From positions 186,001 through 250,000 of the forward strand of contig SAPZ01000007.1 of NCBI GenBank assembly GCA_004020875.1: a DNA stretch of 64,000 bases. The letters run 5' to 3'. Positions within the stretch are counted from its first letter, which is position 1, and each line of letters starts with the position of its first letter. The stretch is from Mesorhizobium sp. (GTDB lineage: Bacteria > Pseudomonadota > Alphaproteobacteria > Rhizobiales > Rhizobiaceae). This document shows positions 37,055-47,373 of this stretch, piece by piece. A program made the position numbers and the translations under genes. Under the pieces are notes generated by a model. The model worked only from the letters and a program-made list of their open reading frames with translations, was not told where the DNA came from and did not search any database.

Positions 37055-38922
37055 GCGCTTCTCCTGACGGTCTTCTTGGCGCGGCTGCGCGGCGCCGGAG
37101 TTTGGCCCGAAGTCTGGCTTGCCTTGGCGTCGTCGACAAGCCCCAGCCCTTTCTTGCCCTGGATCCGGTGGAAGCGGGCATAGATGCCGTGCGGGTCGGC
37201 CATCAGCGTCGCATGCGTGCCTTCCTCGACCAGCCTGCCCTCTTCCAGCACGATGATATGGTCGGCATTGACCACCGTCGACAGCCGGTGTGCGATCACG
37301 ATCGTCGTGCGCCCTTCCATGACGTGGGTCAGCGCCTCCTGGACACGCGCCTCGGCCTCGTTGTCGAGCGCCGAGGTCGCCTCGTCGAGCAGGAGGATCG
37401 GCGCCTGGCGCACGATGGCGCGCGCGATCGACACGCGCTGGCGCTGGCCGCCGGACAGCGTCGAGCCGCCTTCGCCGACCGGCGTGTCGTAGCCTTGCGG
37501 CTGCTGGCGGATGAACTCGTCCGCCGCCGCCAGCTTCGCCGCCTGCTCGATCTCGGTGTCGGTCGCCGACAGCCGGCCGAAGCGGATGTTGTCGCGGATC
37601 GTGCCCTCGAACAGGTAGGGCGCCTGCGCCACATAGGCGATCGATTGGCGCAGCGAATGCTTGGTCACCTTGGCGATGTCCTGGCCGTCGACCTCGATCG
37701 AGCCTTTGTCTACGTCGTAGAAGCGCTGCAGCAGCGCCACCAGCGTCGACTTGCCGGCGCCCGAGGCGCCGACGATGGCCGTGACCTTGCCGGCCGCGGC
37801 GGTGAAGCTCAGGTCCCGCAGCACGGGCGTGCCGGCGTTGTAGCCGAAGGTCACATTGTTGAAACGCACCTCGCCGGTGGTGATCTTCGCCTCGACCGCG
37901 TCGGGCGCGTCGCCCTGCTTCGGCTCGAGGTCGAGCAGCTCGTAGATCATGCGCGCGTTGACCAGGGCGCGTTCCATGCCGACCTGCGTGCGCGCCAGGC
38001 GCCGCGCCGGGTCGTAGGCCAGGATCAGCGCGGTGATGAAGGAAAACACCGCGCCCGGCGGCTGCCCGAGCACCAGCGCCCGATAGCCGGAATAGGCAAG
38101 CACGGCGGTGACGGCGAGGCCGCCCAGGATTTCGGAAATCGGCGACAGCCGCTCCGCGACGCGGGCGATCTTGTTGTTACGCTGCTCGGCTGTGTCGGCC
38201 ATGATGCCGATGCGGCGCGCCAGCTCCCCCTCCAGGGTGAAGGCCTTGACGATGGCGATACCCTGCGTGGCCTCCTGCACGGACCCGTTCAGCCGCGAGT
38301 TGATCAGCACGGATTCGCGGTTGATCTTGCGCAGGCGGCGGGTGATGTAGACGACGGCCCAGATCAGCGGCGGTCCGATCAGCAGCGAGCTCAGCGACAG
38401 GACCGGATCCTGGTAGATCATCACGCCGACAAGCGCGACGAGCGAGACCGCGTCGCGGCTGATGGAGGTTAGCGTGAGCGACAGGAGATCGCGGATGCCG
38501 CCGACATTCTCGTTCACCTGAGCCGCCAGCCGGCCGGAACGGGTCTCGTTGAAGAACTCGACGCCGAGCTTCATCAGATGGTCGAAGCTGCGCTTCTGAT
38601 AACGGGCGACCAGATTGTTGCCGATCCTGGCCAGCGCGACCGCCTGGCCGTAGCCGGCGAAGCCGCGCAGCACGGAGGCGCCCATGAAACCGGCGCAGAT
38701 CCAGACGATCATGTCGCTGCGCCGTTCGTAGAAGATCTGGTTGATCATCGGCGCCATGATCCACGCGGTGAAGGCGGTGGTGCCGGAAACGACCAGCAGA
38801 CAGACGACGGCGACCACATAGGTCCAGCGGTATTCCTTGCCGTTTTCGGCCAGGATGCGGCGCAGCACGGCGCTGACCTCGGCAGGCTGGACCTTCAGTT
38901 TGAGGGAAGTTTGAACGGTCAA
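37051..38922 (-). CDS. MsbA-like ABC exporter (fused permease and ATPase)
   Basis: A 623-aa half-transporter with a six-helix membrane domain (about 35-330) and an ATPase domain (about 355-590). The ATPase shows Walker [10 protein letters not shown], signature [15 protein letters not shown], Walker [13 protein letters not shown] and the H-loop AHRLSTV. The architecture matches lipid A/lipid flippases (MsbA) and related multidrug exporters. The C-terminal tail is basic ([11 protein letters not shown]). Substrate cannot be told from sequence alone. Confidence 0.88.
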   Translation of the reverse strand: MTVQTSLKLKVQPAEVSAVLRRILAENGKEYRWTYVVAVVCLLVVSGTTAFTAWIMAPMINQIFYERRSDMIVWICAGFMGASVLRGFAGYGQAVALARIGNNLVARYQKRSFDHLMKLGVEFFNETRSGRLAAQVNENVGGIRDLLSLTLTSISRDAVSLVALVGVMIYQDPVLSLSSLLIGPPLIWAVVYITRRLRKINRESVLINSRLNGSVQEATQGIAIVKAFTLEGELARRIGIMADTAEQRNNKIARVAERLSPISEILGGLAVTAVLAYSGYRALVLGQPPGAVFSFITALILAYDPARRLARTQVGMERALVNARMIYELLDLEPKQGDAPDAVEAKITTGEVRFNNVTFGYNAGTPVLRDLSFTAAAGKVTAIVGASGAGKSTLVALLQRFYDVDKGSIEVDGQDIAKVTKHSLRQSIAYVAQAPYLFEGTIRDNIRFGRLSATDTEIEQAAKLAAADEFIRQQPQGYDTPVGEGGSTLSGGQRQRVSIARAIVRQAPILLLDEATSALDNEAEARVQEALTHVMEGRTTIVIAHRLSTVVNADHIIVLEEGRLVEEGTHATLMADPHGIYARFHRIQGKKGLGLVDDAKASQTSGQTPAPRSRAKKTVRRSA

Positions 38923-39052
38923 ATCAGGAGCGCTTCATGGTTTCCGCGTGTCGGATGGGGCCGCGTTCGGCATCCTCTTAACGCCCTGGCTTCGGCTTGC
39001 CTATGGCCAAACTTCGCCGCGGCGGCCGATCGCCGGCCCGAACCGGGCTCGG

Positions 39053-40072
39053 TCACGCCCGCCAGTGCCGCCCCGCCGTGTTCACGCCGAACAGCGACGG
39101 TGTCCTGGCGTAGGCGGCAAGCCCAAGCAGCGCCGCCAGCGGATGGGTGATGACATAGACCGGCATCTCGCGCATCAGCGCGCTGTGCGGCGCCTTGTCC
39201 TCGAAGGCGGCGCGGAAATTGCCCTCCTTCAGCGCTGGCACGATCTTTTGCGCGATGCCGCCGGTCAGGAAAACGCCGCCTCGGCTCATGAAAACCAGCG
39301 CTAGGTCGCCCGCGGTGCGACCGAGACAGGTGACGAAGAGCGCCAGCGCTTCCTCGGCCACCGCGTCGGTTTTGGCGAGCGCGGCGCCGGTGACCTCGGC
39401 CGGCGTCGTGAAGGGCGTCGGCTTGCCGTCCGTCCTGGCCACGGCGCGATAGACGTTGACCAGCCCGCGTCCGCACAGGATCTGCTCGCCGGAGATGCGG
39501 CCTTCCAGCTTGTCGATATGCGGGAACACCTCGAAGTCGCGCGACGTGCGCGGGCCGATATCCATATGCCCACCCTCGCCTGGCACCGGTATCCAGTGGT
39601 CGAGCGCGTAGATCAGCCCAGCGACGCCAAGACCCGTGCCGGGGCCCAGCACGACGCGGCTCGCATTGGGTTCCGGCGCGCCGCCGCCGATCTTTTCCAT
39701 ATGCTCTTCGCCGAGCGCCACCACGGCCAGCGCCTGCGCCTCGAAATCGTTGAGCACGACGACCTCGCTCAGGCCCAGATTGGCGATCATCTGCCGGGGT
39801 TTCACGACCCAGGGGCAGTTGGTAAGCGGAATCTCGTCGCCGTCGACCGGTCCGGCAATCGCAAGCACCGCCGAATTCGGCTGGATGGACGAACGGTCGA
39901 GCACCGCCGCCTGGATAGCGTCGTCGATGGTCTTGAAATTCGCCGTCTGGACGATCTGCGGGTCGGTCGCTTCGGAATTGGCGTCGCGCACGATCGAGAA
40001 GCGCGCGTTGGTGCCACCGATGTCGCCGATCAGGACCGGAAACCGCAGTCCCTTCTCGTCTTCGCCTGCCAT
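39053..40072 (-). CDS. glk: Glucokinase
   Basis: Phosphorylates glucose with ATP at the head of the Entner-Doudoroff route used by rhizobia. The chosen start (ATG 40070-40072) gives 339 aa, close to the family length. The phosphate motif [13 protein letters not shown] is near residue 11; catalytic Asp lies in [22 protein letters not shown] and [10 protein letters not shown] follow. Starts at 40090 or 40114 are also in frame. A family A repeat lies upstream. Confidence 0.92.
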   Translation of the reverse strand: MAGEDEKGLRFPVLIGDIGGTNARFSIVRDANSEATDPQIVQTANFKTIDDAIQAAVLDRSSIQPNSAVLAIAGPVDGDEIPLTNCPWVVKPRQMIANLGLSEVVVLNDFEAQALAVVALGEEHMEKIGGGAPEPNASRVVLGPGTGLGVAGLIYALDHWIPVPGEGGHMDIGPRTSRDFEVFPHIDKLEGRISGEQILCGRGLVNVYRAVARTDGKPTPFTTPAEVTGAALAKTDAVAEEALALFVTCLGRTAGDLALVFMSRGGVFLTGGIAQKIVPALKEGNFRAAFEDKAPHSALMREMPVYVITHPLAALLGLAAYARTPSLFGVNTAGRHWRA

Positions 40073-40164
40073 GCGCTTGGTCGTCCTCATTGCAGCGCGA
40101 CTGCGCCGTTTCAATCGATTGACTAGCGCATGACCCCGGAAAGGGGAAGCCCGCTTGCGCCATA

Positions 40165-40285
40165 GAGCAATTCCAGGAAAAGTGTGAGCCGTTAGGCTCG
40201 GCGCCTTCGCCGTCGCTTTCCGTCCGGAATTGCGTCAAAGCAAAGAGATAGGGCGTTTCGCCGTTTACGTGAAACGGTGAGGCAC
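40165..40285. repeat. Dispersed intergenic repeat, family A, copy 4 (long form)
   Basis: Starts AGAGCAATTCCAGGAAAAGT and contains the long-form insert (GGCTCGGCGCCTTCGCCGTC). It continues TTTCCGTCCGGAATTGCG and ends TTACGTGAAACGGTGAGGCA. It fills the gap between glk and mepA. Confidence 0.85.
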
Positions 40286-41367
40286 TAGTTTCCCGGTCTA
40301 GGTCTTGGCAGCGGGATGCCGATCTTGGGCGTCGGCGCGAAAGCGCTGGCCGCCGCCGGCATCGCGGCGTTGCCGCTGGAGATCGTCTCCGCCGGCTCGC
40401 TCGGCTGCGGTTCGGCCGCGGCGACCGCGGTGGCGCTGCCGCCCTGGTAGGTCACGGCCGCCACCGACGGCGCATCCGTCGCGGCGAGCACCGCCTGGCA
40501 CTCTTTCGGCAGATTGGCCATCGTCATCAGGTCGCGGGCCTTCGGCGCATCGGGATTCTTGTTCGGCCGCCACGGCGCCTCGGTGAACCACCAGGCCAGC
40601 GGCTTGCCGCAGCCGTCATCCGCCGGCGTCGCCTCCTGCTCCTTGCAGCCCGGCGAGCCCGGCTGGCAGCCGATGCGCATGTGGAAGTGATAGTCATGGC
40701 CCCAGAACGGCCGGATCTTGCGCAGCCAGGAACGGTCGCCGGTGACCGTGTCGCAGAGCTTCTTCTTGATGCCGGGATTGACCAGGATACGCTCGACTTC
40801 CGGATAGCTCGCCGCGCGCTTGAGCAGCCTTGTGTGCGCCGGCGTCCACAGAGCGTCCTTCACCAGATGCGTCTTCTCGTCGACCATCAGCGTGGCGCTC
40901 ATCGATTCGCGCTGCGCCATGGTCAGCGGCCGCTTCGGCATCGGCGTCAGCCAGACGTCCGCGTCGAGCCCGATCTGATGCGAGGCATGGCCGGTCATCA
41001 TCGGTCCGCCGCGCGGCTGCGAGACGTCGCCGACCAGAAGCCCTGGCCAGCCATCGGCTACCGCGTCACGCGCGAGTTTCTCGATAAGCGCGATCATGGC
41101 CGGATGACCCCAGCGCCGGTTGCGCGAGGGGCGCATCACTTCCCAGGTCGGGCCTTCCATCGGCAGGGCGACGCCACCGGCGAAGCAGCCCTTGGAGTAG
41201 AAGCCGAAGGATTGCGCGGGCACCACCGCCGGCAGTTTCTTGGCGCCGAACAGGTCCTTGGCGCGCGGTTCGGCCGAAATCGCGGCCGCCGCCAGCGCTG
41301 CCAAGGTCACCAACGCCAGCGCGGCGGTCAGGAACGGCTTCCTATCGGGCAGTGATCGCAAGTTCAT
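40285..41367 (-). CDS. mepA: Penicillin-insensitive murein endopeptidase MepA
   Basis: A periplasmic zinc LAS-type endopeptidase that cuts D-Ala-meso-DAP cross-links. The 360-aa product has a signal peptide or anchor (to about residue 32). It then has GFYSKGCFAGGVALP, the metal-binding GHASHQIGLDADVWL (His and Asp ligands) and a third ligand in GHDYHFHMRI. E. coli MepA is 274 aa; the excess is an Ala/Pro-rich C-terminal tail ending PLPRPRPGN. Cysteines at conserved positions (GCQPGSPGC) suggest disulfides. Confidence 0.93.
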   Translation of the reverse strand: MNLRSLPDRKPFLTAALALVTLAALAAAAISAEPRAKDLFGAKKLPAVVPAQSFGFYSKGCFAGGVALPMEGPTWEVMRPSRNRRWGHPAMIALIEKLARDAVADGWPGLLVGDVSQPRGGPMMTGHASHQIGLDADVWLTPMPKRPLTMAQRESMSATLMVDEKTHLVKDALWTPAHTRLLKRAASYPEVERILVNPGIKKKLCDTVTGDRSWLRKIRPFWGHDYHFHMRIGCQPGSPGCKEQEATPADDGCGKPLAWWFTEAPWRPNKNPDAPKARDLMTMANLPKECQAVLAATDAPSVAAVTYQGGSATAVAAAEPQPSEPAETISSGNAAMPAAASAFAPTPKIGIPLPRPRPGN

Positions 41368-41457
41368 CAGGCCGGATCCCTCTCCAGTCTATCCGTTTGC
41401 GGCACGGTCAGGCGAATAGGAACGAATCATACCACGCCGCGCGTCCCGCATCGATTT

Positions 41458-42360
41458 TCAGCGCCTCATCGGGCTGCGCGGCGCTCCGTCCCGCCAGTTG
41501 CCCTCGGCCCACATTCGCTCCAGCGCCACCCGATAGTCGGGGAACCGAAAACGATAGCCGGCCACCTTGATCGCCTTGTTGGCGACGCGCTTGTTCTCGC
41601 CATAGAAAGACCGCGCCATGGGCGAAAGTTGGGCGGTCTCGAAGGGAATTTCGGGCGGCGGCTCGACGCCCATCAGCCCTGCGGCGTAGGCCACGACATC
41701 CTGCGGCGGCGCCGGCTCGTCGTCGGTGACGTTGAAAATCCCGCCGAGACTGTTGTCGGCGAGCAGCCACAGCGCGCCTGCGATATCGTCGCAATGGATG
41801 CGGTTGAACACTTGGTCCTGCTTGACCAGCCGCCGCGCCGTGCCGTCCTCCAGATTGGCCAGCGCATTGCGACCCGGCCCGTAGATTCCGGAAAGCCGCA
41901 GCACCGCCACCGGCTTGCCGATCTCCCGGCCAAGCGCCAGCCATTGCTGCTCGGCCGCCACCCGCATCACCGAGCGCTTCGACACCGGCCGGCAGTCGCT
42001 GGTCTCGTCCACCCAGGCGCCGCCATGGTCGCCATAGACGCCGACGGTGGAGAGATAGGCGATCCATTCCAGCGCCGGCATCTTTTCCCGCAGCGCATCG
42101 CCGGCGGCGTTCAGCACCGGGTCGCCGGTGTCGTCGGGAGCGACCGAGACGATGAGATGCGTGGTCCTGGCGAGCGCTTCGCCGAGTTCCGGCGACGGCG
42201 CGCCGTCGAACTGCAGCGGCTCGACACCGGCCGACCGCAGCGCCCCGAACCTTTCCGGCGCCCGGGTCGTGCCGAAGATCGGCGCATGTTGGGCGTTGGC
42301 CCGCGCGAAAGCCTTGCCCGAATAGCCGGCGCCGAAAATGAAGAAACGTCTTTCGCTCAT
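41458..42360 (-). CDS. SDR-family NAD(P)-dependent epimerase/dehydratase-like protein
   Basis: A 300-aa extended short-chain dehydrogenase. The nucleotide motif is FIFGAGYSGKAFARA near residue 8, and a YLSTVGVYGDHGG segment carries the YxxxK-type tyrosine region. Later are LRLSGIYGPGRNAL and IHCDDIAGALWLL. It resembles YeeZ-like proteins of unknown substrate rather than a defined sugar epimerase. It directly follows queG (10 bp) on the same strand. Confidence 0.85.
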   Translation of the reverse strand: MSERRFFIFGAGYSGKAFARANAQHAPIFGTTRAPERFGALRSAGVEPLQFDGAPSPELGEALARTTHLIVSVAPDDTGDPVLNAAGDALREKMPALEWIAYLSTVGVYGDHGGAWVDETSDCRPVSKRSVMRVAAEQQWLALGREIGKPVAVLRLSGIYGPGRNALANLEDGTARRLVKQDQVFNRIHCDDIAGALWLLADNSLGGIFNVTDDEPAPPQDVVAYAAGLMGVEPPPEIPFETAQLSPMARSFYGENKRVANKAIKVAGYRFRFPDYRVALERMWAEGNWRDGAPRSPMRR

Positions 42361-42370
42361 CGATGAACCC

Positions 42371-43522
42371 TCAATCGGCCTCCACGGCAGATGCCGCTAC
42401 CGCCAGCCATTCCTCTTGGACCGCTACATCGGTTTCGGTCCTCGAAACCGTGGCGGCAAGCTCGCCAAATTCGCGATCGGGCAACAGTCGCGACAGGGCC
42501 CAGATTGCCGCACCCCGCACCAGCGGCGAGGCGTCGCCGAGCAGCCCGCGCACGATCGGCGTCAGTGAAGCGTCGCCCGAATTGCCGGCAGCGATCAGCA
42601 CGTTGCGAACAAAACGGTCGCGGCCGATGCGCTTGATCGGCGAGCCAGAGAAGAAGGCACGAAACGCCGCATCGTCGAGCACCAGCAGCTCCGAAAGCTT
42701 CGGCTCGCGCAGATCGGCCCGCGCGGCAAGCTTCGCTTCGGATGCGGCGCTGGCGAACTTGTTCCACGGACAGGCGGCCAGGCAGTCGTCGCAGCCATAG
42801 ATCCGGTTGCCGATCTTTTCGCGGAATTCGCGCGGGATCGGCCCCTTGTTCTCGATTGTGAGATAGGAGATGCAACGCCGCGCGTCGAGCCGGTAGGGCG
42901 CCGGAAAAGCATCGGTCGGGCAGGCATCGAGGCAGGCGCGGCAGGAACCGCAATGGTCGATCTCGGCCGCGTCCGGCTCGAGCTCGGCCGTGGTGAAGAT
43001 CATGCCGAGGAACAGCCAGGAGCCATGCGCGCGGCTGACCAGGTTGGTGTGCTTGCCCTGCCAGCCGAGCCCCGCCGCCTCTGCCAGCGGTTTTTCCATC
43101 ACCGGCGCCGTGTCGACGAACACTTTCACGTCGCCGCCGGCTTTGGCCACGATCTTGCCGGCGATCTCCTTCAGCCGGCCTTTCATCACGTCGTGATAGT
43201 CGCGGTTTTGCGCATAGACCGAGATCGCGCCGCGGTCGGGCCTTGCGAGAATGTCGCGCGGATCATGGTCGGGGCCGTAATTCATCGCCAGCACGACGAT
43301 CGAGCGCACCTCCGGCCACAGCGTCGAGGGCTCGGCTCGGCGCTCAAGCGTCTCGGCGATCCACGCCATCGAGCCGTGGAAACCGTCGGAAACGAATTCG
43401 GCAAGCCTTGCCGGCGCCAGCGGGATCGCGTCCGGGCGCGTCAGGGCGACCGCCTCGAAGCCGGCGCGGCGCGCCTCCGCCTCGATCAGCGCGCGAAGTT
43501 TTTCAGAAGTCGAGGTCCGCAT
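42371..43522 (-). CDS. queG: Epoxyqueuosine reductase QueG
   Basis: A cobalamin-dependent iron-sulfur enzyme that reduces epoxyqueuosine to queuosine in tRNA. The 383-aa product has the DUF1730 start region ([16 protein letters not shown]). Two ferredoxin-like cysteine clusters are [16 protein letters not shown] and [14 protein letters not shown]; an HEAT-like C-terminus follows. ATG 43520-43522 is preferred, and gives a 20 bp overlap with the upstream gst. A longer frame runs antisense-like through gst and was rejected. Confidence 0.94.
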   Translation of the reverse strand: MRTSTSEKLRALIEAEARRAGFEAVALTRPDAIPLAPARLAEFVSDGFHGSMAWIAETLERRAEPSTLWPEVRSIVVLAMNYGPDHDPRDILARPDRGAISVYAQNRDYHDVMKGRLKEIAGKIVAKAGGDVKVFVDTAPVMEKPLAEAAGLGWQGKHTNLVSRAHGSWLFLGMIFTTAELEPDAAEIDHCGSCRACLDACPTDAFPAPYRLDARRCISYLTIENKGPIPREFREKIGNRIYGCDDCLAACPWNKFASAASEAKLAARADLREPKLSELLVLDDAAFRAFFSGSPIKRIGRDRFVRNVLIAAGNSGDASLTPIVRGLLGDASPLVRGAAIWALSRLLPDREFGELAATVSRTETDVAVQEEWLAVAASAVEAD

Positions 43523-44195
43523 AATGCGATACTGGCGACAGGCCGCGCACCCGGTCGGAAAGCAGCGGCCGGAACGACGGCCGCGATTTGACCCGCGTGT
43601 ACCATTCGCGCGCGGCGCTGTGTTCGCGCCAGTCGATCTCGCCGAGATAGTCGAGCACCGAAAGCGTCGCGGCCGCCGCGAGGTCGGCATAGGTCACCTT
43701 GTTGCCGGCCAGCCAATGGCGCGTGCCGGCCAGCCAGTTGGTGTATTTCATGTGCTGGCGGATGTTGGCGCGGGCGGCGCGGATCGCCGCCGAATCGGGC
43801 GAGCCGCCGCCGGCGGTTTCCGGCATGACCGGCTTCAGCACGCGCTCGCGCACCAGATGGCGGGTGACCTCGCTTTCGGCCTTCGCCAAGTACCAGTCGG
43901 TCAGCCGGCGGATTTCGGCGCGCTGCATGGGGTCCTCGGCGAACAGCCGCTTGTCGCGCTTGAGCACCCCGCGCGTCTCGTCGAGATATTCGGCGATTAC
44001 CATGGCGCCGACGATCGGCACGTCGCCTTCGGCGAGCAGGATCGGCAGCGTGCCTGCAGGATTCAGCGCCAGGAACTCCTTGCGGCGCGTCCACGGCTTT
44101 TCCTCGATCAGCGCCAGCTCCTCGCCATACTCGCCGAAGGCGAGGCGCACGAACCGGCAGGTGGCGAACATGGGATGATGGAAAAGCGTCAGCAT
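43503..44195 (-). CDS. Glutathione S-transferase family protein
   Basis: A 230-aa GST with an N-terminal thioredoxin-fold domain ([26 protein letters not shown] with the cis-Pro; [11 protein letters not shown]). An all-helical C-terminal domain contains [19 protein letters not shown], the N-capping-box region. Substrate is unknown. It overlaps queG at its 3' end, implying co-transcription. Confidence 0.88.
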   Translation of the reverse strand: MLTLFHHPMFATCRFVRLAFGEYGEELALIEEKPWTRRKEFLALNPAGTLPILLAEGDVPIVGAMVIAEYLDETRGVLKRDKRLFAEDPMQRAEIRRLTDWYLAKAESEVTRHLVRERVLKPVMPETAGGGSPDSAAIRAARANIRQHMKYTNWLAGTRHWLAGNKVTYADLAAAATLSVLDYLGEIDWREHSAAREWYTRVKSRPSFRPLLSDRVRGLSPVSHYADLDF

Positions 44196-44354
44196 GGTTC
44201 CGCGATGATAGGGCGCACTGGCGAATCGTTACCCGCGCCGGTAAGTCTTGGCGGCCCGTCATGCGGCCGTCACGGTGTTGCGACCTATAGGGGGACTTCC
44301 GCGCCGTGACAAGCAAGCCGTTGTCCCCATCTATCCCCGAAATCTGAGGTTGCC

Positions 44355-45161
44355 ATGGAAAGCCAGACCATCGTCGAAGCGTTGCTGCTTGGGCTTTTGG
44401 AGGGCCTGACCGAGTTCATCCCGGTGTCCTCGACCGGTCACATCCTGCTCGCGGGCCACTTCCTCGGCTTCCATTCGACCGGCAAGGCCTTCGAGATCCT
44501 GATCCAGCTCGGCGCCATCCTGGCGATCCTCAGCGTCTATTTCGGCAAGCTCTGGCAGATGCTGGTCAAGCTGCCCAGCGACCCGCAAATAAAGCATTTC
44601 GTCATCGGCATCCTGGTTGCCTTCCTGCCGGCGGCGGTGATCGGCGCGCTGGCGCATGATTTCATCAAGACCATATTGTTCGAATCGCCCAGGCTGATCT
44701 GCATCATGCTGATCATCGGCGGTGTGGTGCTGCTCGCCGTCGACCGCATCAACTTCAAGCCGGTGCATCACAACGTCGAGCGCTTCCCGTTGAGCGTTTA
44801 TCTCAAGATCGGCCTGTTCCAGTGCCTGTCGCTGATCCCCGGCACTTCGCGCTCCGGCTCCACAATCGTCGGCGCGCTGCTGATGGCCGTCGACAAGCGC
44901 GCGGCGGCCGAGTTCTCCTTCTTTCTTGCAATGCCCACCATGGTCGGCGCCTTCGCCTTCGACCTGTTCAAGAACCGCAACGTGCTGACCTCGGCAGACC
45001 TGCCGATCATTTCCGTCGGCTTCATCGCCGCCTTCGTCGCCGCGCTCATCGTGGTTCGCTTCCTGCTCGATTACGTCTCGCGCAGAGGCTACGCGCTGTT
45101 CGGCTGGTGGCGGCTGCTGGTGGGGATCGCGGGGCTGGCGGCGTTGACGGTTTGGGGGTGA
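44355..45161 (+). CDS. uppP: Undecaprenyl-diphosphatase UppP (BacA)
   Basis: A membrane phosphatase that recycles undecaprenyl pyrophosphate for peptidoglycan synthesis and confers bacitracin tolerance. The 268-aa protein has several membrane helices. It carries both signature motifs, [17 protein letters not shown] (residues about 17-33) and [17 protein letters not shown] (about 160). It is divergent from gst and convergent with yraN (5 bp between stops). Confidence 0.96.
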   Translation: MESQTIVEALLLGLLEGLTEFIPVSSTGHILLAGHFLGFHSTGKAFEILIQLGAILAILSVYFGKLWQMLVKLPSDPQIKHFVIGILVAFLPAAVIGALAHDFIKTILFESPRLICIMLIIGGVVLLAVDRINFKPVHHNVERFPLSVYLKIGLFQCLSLIPGTSRSGSTIVGALLMAVDKRAAAEFSFFLAMPTMVGAFAFDLFKNRNVLTSADLPIISVGFIAAFVAALIVVRFLLDYVSRRGYALFGWWRLLVGIAGLAALTVWG

Positions 45162-45166
45162 GACCC

Positions 45167-45544
45167 TCAATTCCTTCCATAAAACGCGTTCTCGACATGC
45201 ACCGGCCAGCGCCAGGGCAGCACCGCCACCATGTCGAAACGCATCGAAAGCCTGCCATAGTCGGGCTGGCGCGACAGCCACAAATCCGCGGCGCCCTCGA
45301 TCCGGCGCTCTGATTCAGGGCCGATCGCTTCCATCGCCTCGATCAGCGTGCGGCGCGCCTTGACCTCGACGAACAGCACGAGATCGCCGCGTCTTGCAAT
45401 CAGGTCGATCTCGCCGAGCCTGGTGCGGTGACGACGCGCCAGGATCCGGTAGCCTTTCAGCATCAGCGCCAGTGCCGCCAGCCATTCGCCGCGATGGCCG
45501 CGCCGATAGGCCTTGCGGCGATGACCAGCGGTGCGCTCAGCCAT
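45167..45544 (-). CDS. YraN family (UPF0102) putative endonuclease-fold protein
   Basis: The 125-aa product starts [20 protein letters not shown]. It has the nuclease-like core [20 protein letters not shown] followed by [10 protein letters not shown] (E and K of the PD-(D/E)xK type). The function of UPF0102 proteins is not settled. ATG 45542-45544 was chosen because the longer start lies in a family E repeat. It follows rsmI, as in many proteobacteria. Confidence 0.9.
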   Translation of the reverse strand: MAERTAGHRRKAYRRGHRGEWLAALALMLKGYRILARRHRTRLGEIDLIARRGDLVLFVEVKARRTLIEAMEAIGPESERRIEGAADLWLSRQPDYGRLSMRFDMVAVLPWRWPVHVENAFYGRN

Positions 45545-45554
45545 CTTTCTGCCT

Positions 45555-45603
45555 GACCATGATCTTTTCCGAAAGCCGGTGTTCATTTTTCGGGATCATG
45601 GTC
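45555..45603. repeat. Family E short element with perfect terminal inverted repeats
   Basis: A 49 bp element bounded by GACCATGATC and GATCATGGTC, 10-bp perfect inverted ends. It lies between yraN and rsmI and provides the rsmI stop codon. A 69 bp relative is at 22224-22292 in the opposite orientation. Confidence 0.75.
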
Positions 45604-46519
45604 CGTCCTTCAGCTCGAGCAGTCGCCGGTAAAGCGCCTGCTTCTGGCCGCCGGTCATCTTCGCCGCCTCCGCTGCCGCCTTGGACGCCGGCATTTCCGC
45701 CGCCAGCGACAACAGCAGCCGGTCGATATCCGCCGGTTGACCTTCCACCGCCTCCGGCGGGCCGACGCAGATGACGATCTCGCCCTTCGGCGTGTCGGCC
45801 GCCGCATAATGGCCGGCCAGTTCGGCCAGCGTGCCGGTGCGCATCTCCTCGAAGGCCTTGGTCAGCTCTCGGCCGATCGCGGCTTTGCGCGCGCCCCCCA
45901 GCGCCTCGACCATGGCGCCAAGCGTCTCGACCAGCCGTCTGGGCGATTCGAAGAAGATCAGCGTCGCCGGCACCGCCTTGAAGGTTTCAAGCTTGGTCAG
46001 TCGTTGTCCAGCTTTCACGGGCAGGAAACCGGCGAACAGGAAGGCGTCGGAGGGCAAGCCCGAGGCGGTCAGCGCCGCGAGCGCGGCCGAAGGTCCCGGG
46101 ATCGGCACGACGCGGATACCTTGCTCCAGTGCCTCGCCGACCAGCCGGTATCCGGGATCGGAAACCAGCGGCGTGCCGGCGTCCGAAATCAGCGCCACGC
46201 TTTGCCCCGCCGCCAGCGCCTCGATGAGCTTCGGCCCGGCTTCCTGGGCATTGTGCTCGTGATAGGCGGTGGTGCGCCGCCGGATACCGTAGCGTTCGAG
46301 CAGCACGCGCGAGACGCGCGTGTCCTCACAGGCGACGATGTCGGCGGCGGCCAGCGTCTCCAGCGCGCGCAGCGTGATGTCGGCCAGATTGCCGATCGGC
46401 GTCGCCACCAGATAGAGCGCCGCCGAGAGCGGCCGCGCCGCGATCTCGGTCTGTCCGATCAGGTAGCTGCGTTTGTCGCCGGTCACCGATTGCCCCTCAT
46501 AACCGGCCTTGTTTGGCAT
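45596..46519 (-). CDS. rsmI: 16S rRNA (cytidine-1402-2'-O)-methyltransferase RsmI
   Basis: Adds the 2'-O-methyl group to C1402 of 16S rRNA using SAM. The 307-aa protein carries the tetrapyrrole-methylase-like start LYLVATPIGNLADITLRAL and CEDTRVSRVLL. It also has LISDAGTPLVSDPGYRLV and VPIPGPSAALAALTASGLP. The last two residues and stop (GP then TGA) come from a family E repeat. Confidence 0.95.
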   Translation of the reverse strand: MPNKAGYEGQSVTGDKRSYLIGQTEIAARPLSAALYLVATPIGNLADITLRALETLAAADIVACEDTRVSRVLLERYGIRRRTTAYHEHNAQEAGPKLIEALAAGQSVALISDAGTPLVSDPGYRLVGEALEQGIRVVPIPGPSAALAALTASGLPSDAFLFAGFLPVKAGQRLTKLETFKAVPATLIFFESPRRLVETLGAMVEALGGARKAAIGRELTKAFEEMRTGTLAELAGHYAAADTPKGEIVICVGPPEAVEGQPADIDRLLLSLAAEMPASKAAAEAAKMTGGQKQALYRRLLELKDGP

Positions 46520-46646
46520 GGCTGGCGCCTCGTTGCAAAACGTGAGGTCGGGTTAAGGAAATCGCCATGCCTTTGCCACAGTGCGGAACGAAACCCACAG
46601 CGGCGAATTTAACCCCTGATTCCCCGGGAGGAGGCAGGACCGAACG

Positions 46647-46835
46647 ATGCCCAATCGCTTCGACATCTTCATCAGCCGACTTGAAAGCAAGACCGCCCGC
46701 GAGGGCATCCCCCCACACCCGATTGCCGCTCAGAGCGGCGGACGCCGAGACAAGGGCGATTCGAAGCCCGTGCGTCACGACGAGGCGCATGGCGAAAAGC
46801 ACCGCGGCAAGCATCGCCAGAAGCACGACGCGTAA
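46647..46835 (+). CDS. Small basic histidine-rich protein, function unknown
   Basis: A 62-aa frame preceded by a strong GGGAGGAGG (12 bp before ATG). It starts MPNRFDIFISRLESKTAREG and becomes very hydrophilic and His/Lys-rich (HGEKHRGKHRQKHDA). I recognise no domain. The good ribosome-binding site supports it; its low-complexity tail weakens the case. Confidence 0.42.
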   Translation: MPNRFDIFISRLESKTAREGIPPHPIAAQSGGRRDKGDSKPVRHDEAHGEKHRGKHRQKHDA

Positions 46836-46861
46836 AGCGCCGCTCGTGAGCGCTGACGGCT

Positions 46862-46935
46862 CTCGCTTCGTCACCCTAGGGCGAAGCAAGGAGCGAAGCG
46901 ACGCAGCGCAGACCCTAGGATCCATGCCGTTACAT
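46862..46935. repeat. Family B repeat copy
   Basis: Reads CTTCGTCACCCTAGGGCGAA, then GACGCAGCGCAGACCCTAGG and ATCCATGCCGTTAC, the reverse orientation of the copy at 14969. A second, shorter copy with a different core follows at 46988-47024. Confidence 0.7.
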
Positions 46936-46987
46936 TGAAGCGTCGCTGACGGTGCCGAATTCTGCTCCGCTGCACCCTATGGCCAAA

Positions 46988-47024
46988 GTCACGGCATGGA
47001 TTCTCGGGTCAAGCCCGAGAATGA
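46988..47024. repeat. Short family B-type palindrome overlapping the 3' end of the phosphatase-like gene
   Basis: TCACGGCATGGATTCTCGGG and TCAAGCCCGAGAATGAC form a hairpin (TTCTCGGG/CCCGAGAA). On the minus strand it encodes the last ten residues and the stop codon of the gene at 46989. Confidence 0.75.
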
Positions 47025-47369
47025 CGAACGCGAGAGGCATTCGCCTCTTTCAAGGTATCTGCCGACCCTCACTTCCAGCAGCCGCACCAGTTCCGGATCC
47101 ATGAACCCGTAGTCGTCCGGGATGTCCAGGCAGATCACCCTGGCGCCCTTCAGGCTCGCCCGGAACTTCTTCTGCAGCTTGGCGCGATGCGCCTTCTGCA
47201 TGACGAAGATGATGTCGGCCCAGGCGACCAGCTCATGCGTCAGCGGGCTGTCGGCGTCATGATTGGTGCCGGCCGATTCCACCTCGATGTCGCGGCGCTT
47301 GGAAAACACCTGCTCGGCGGTCGGGCTGCGCAGCCGGTTCTGGCTGCAGACGAAGAGGACATTCTTCAA
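46989..47369 (-). CDS. Low-molecular-weight protein-tyrosine-phosphatase-like protein with repeat-derived C-terminus
   Basis: The N-terminus MKNVLFVCSQNRLRSPTAEQ carries a Cys-x5-Arg P-loop variant (CSQNRLRS). This is the short LMW-PTP-like family found in many bacteria, usually about 108-110 aa. Here the 126-aa product ends ERGECLSRSSFSGLTRESMP. That tail is encoded by a family B palindrome and is probably not native. Conserved body features include ESAGTNHDADSPLT and CLDIPDDYGFMDPELV. Substrates are unknown. It ends 4 bp upstream of no gene but starts 4 bp after the hemW stop. Confidence 0.83.
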   Translation of the reverse strand: MKNVLFVCSQNRLRSPTAEQVFSKRRDIEVESAGTNHDADSPLTHELVAWADIIFVMQKAHRAKLQKKFRASLKGARVICLDIPDDYGFMDPELVRLLEVRVGRYLERGECLSRSSFSGLTRESMP

Positions 47370-47373
47370 GAGG

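Noticed and set aside
40249..40263. parS-like TTTACGTGAAAC
   Set aside because: It lacks one base of the core (TTT-ACGTGAAAC) and belongs to a family A repeat, so it is not a centromere site.
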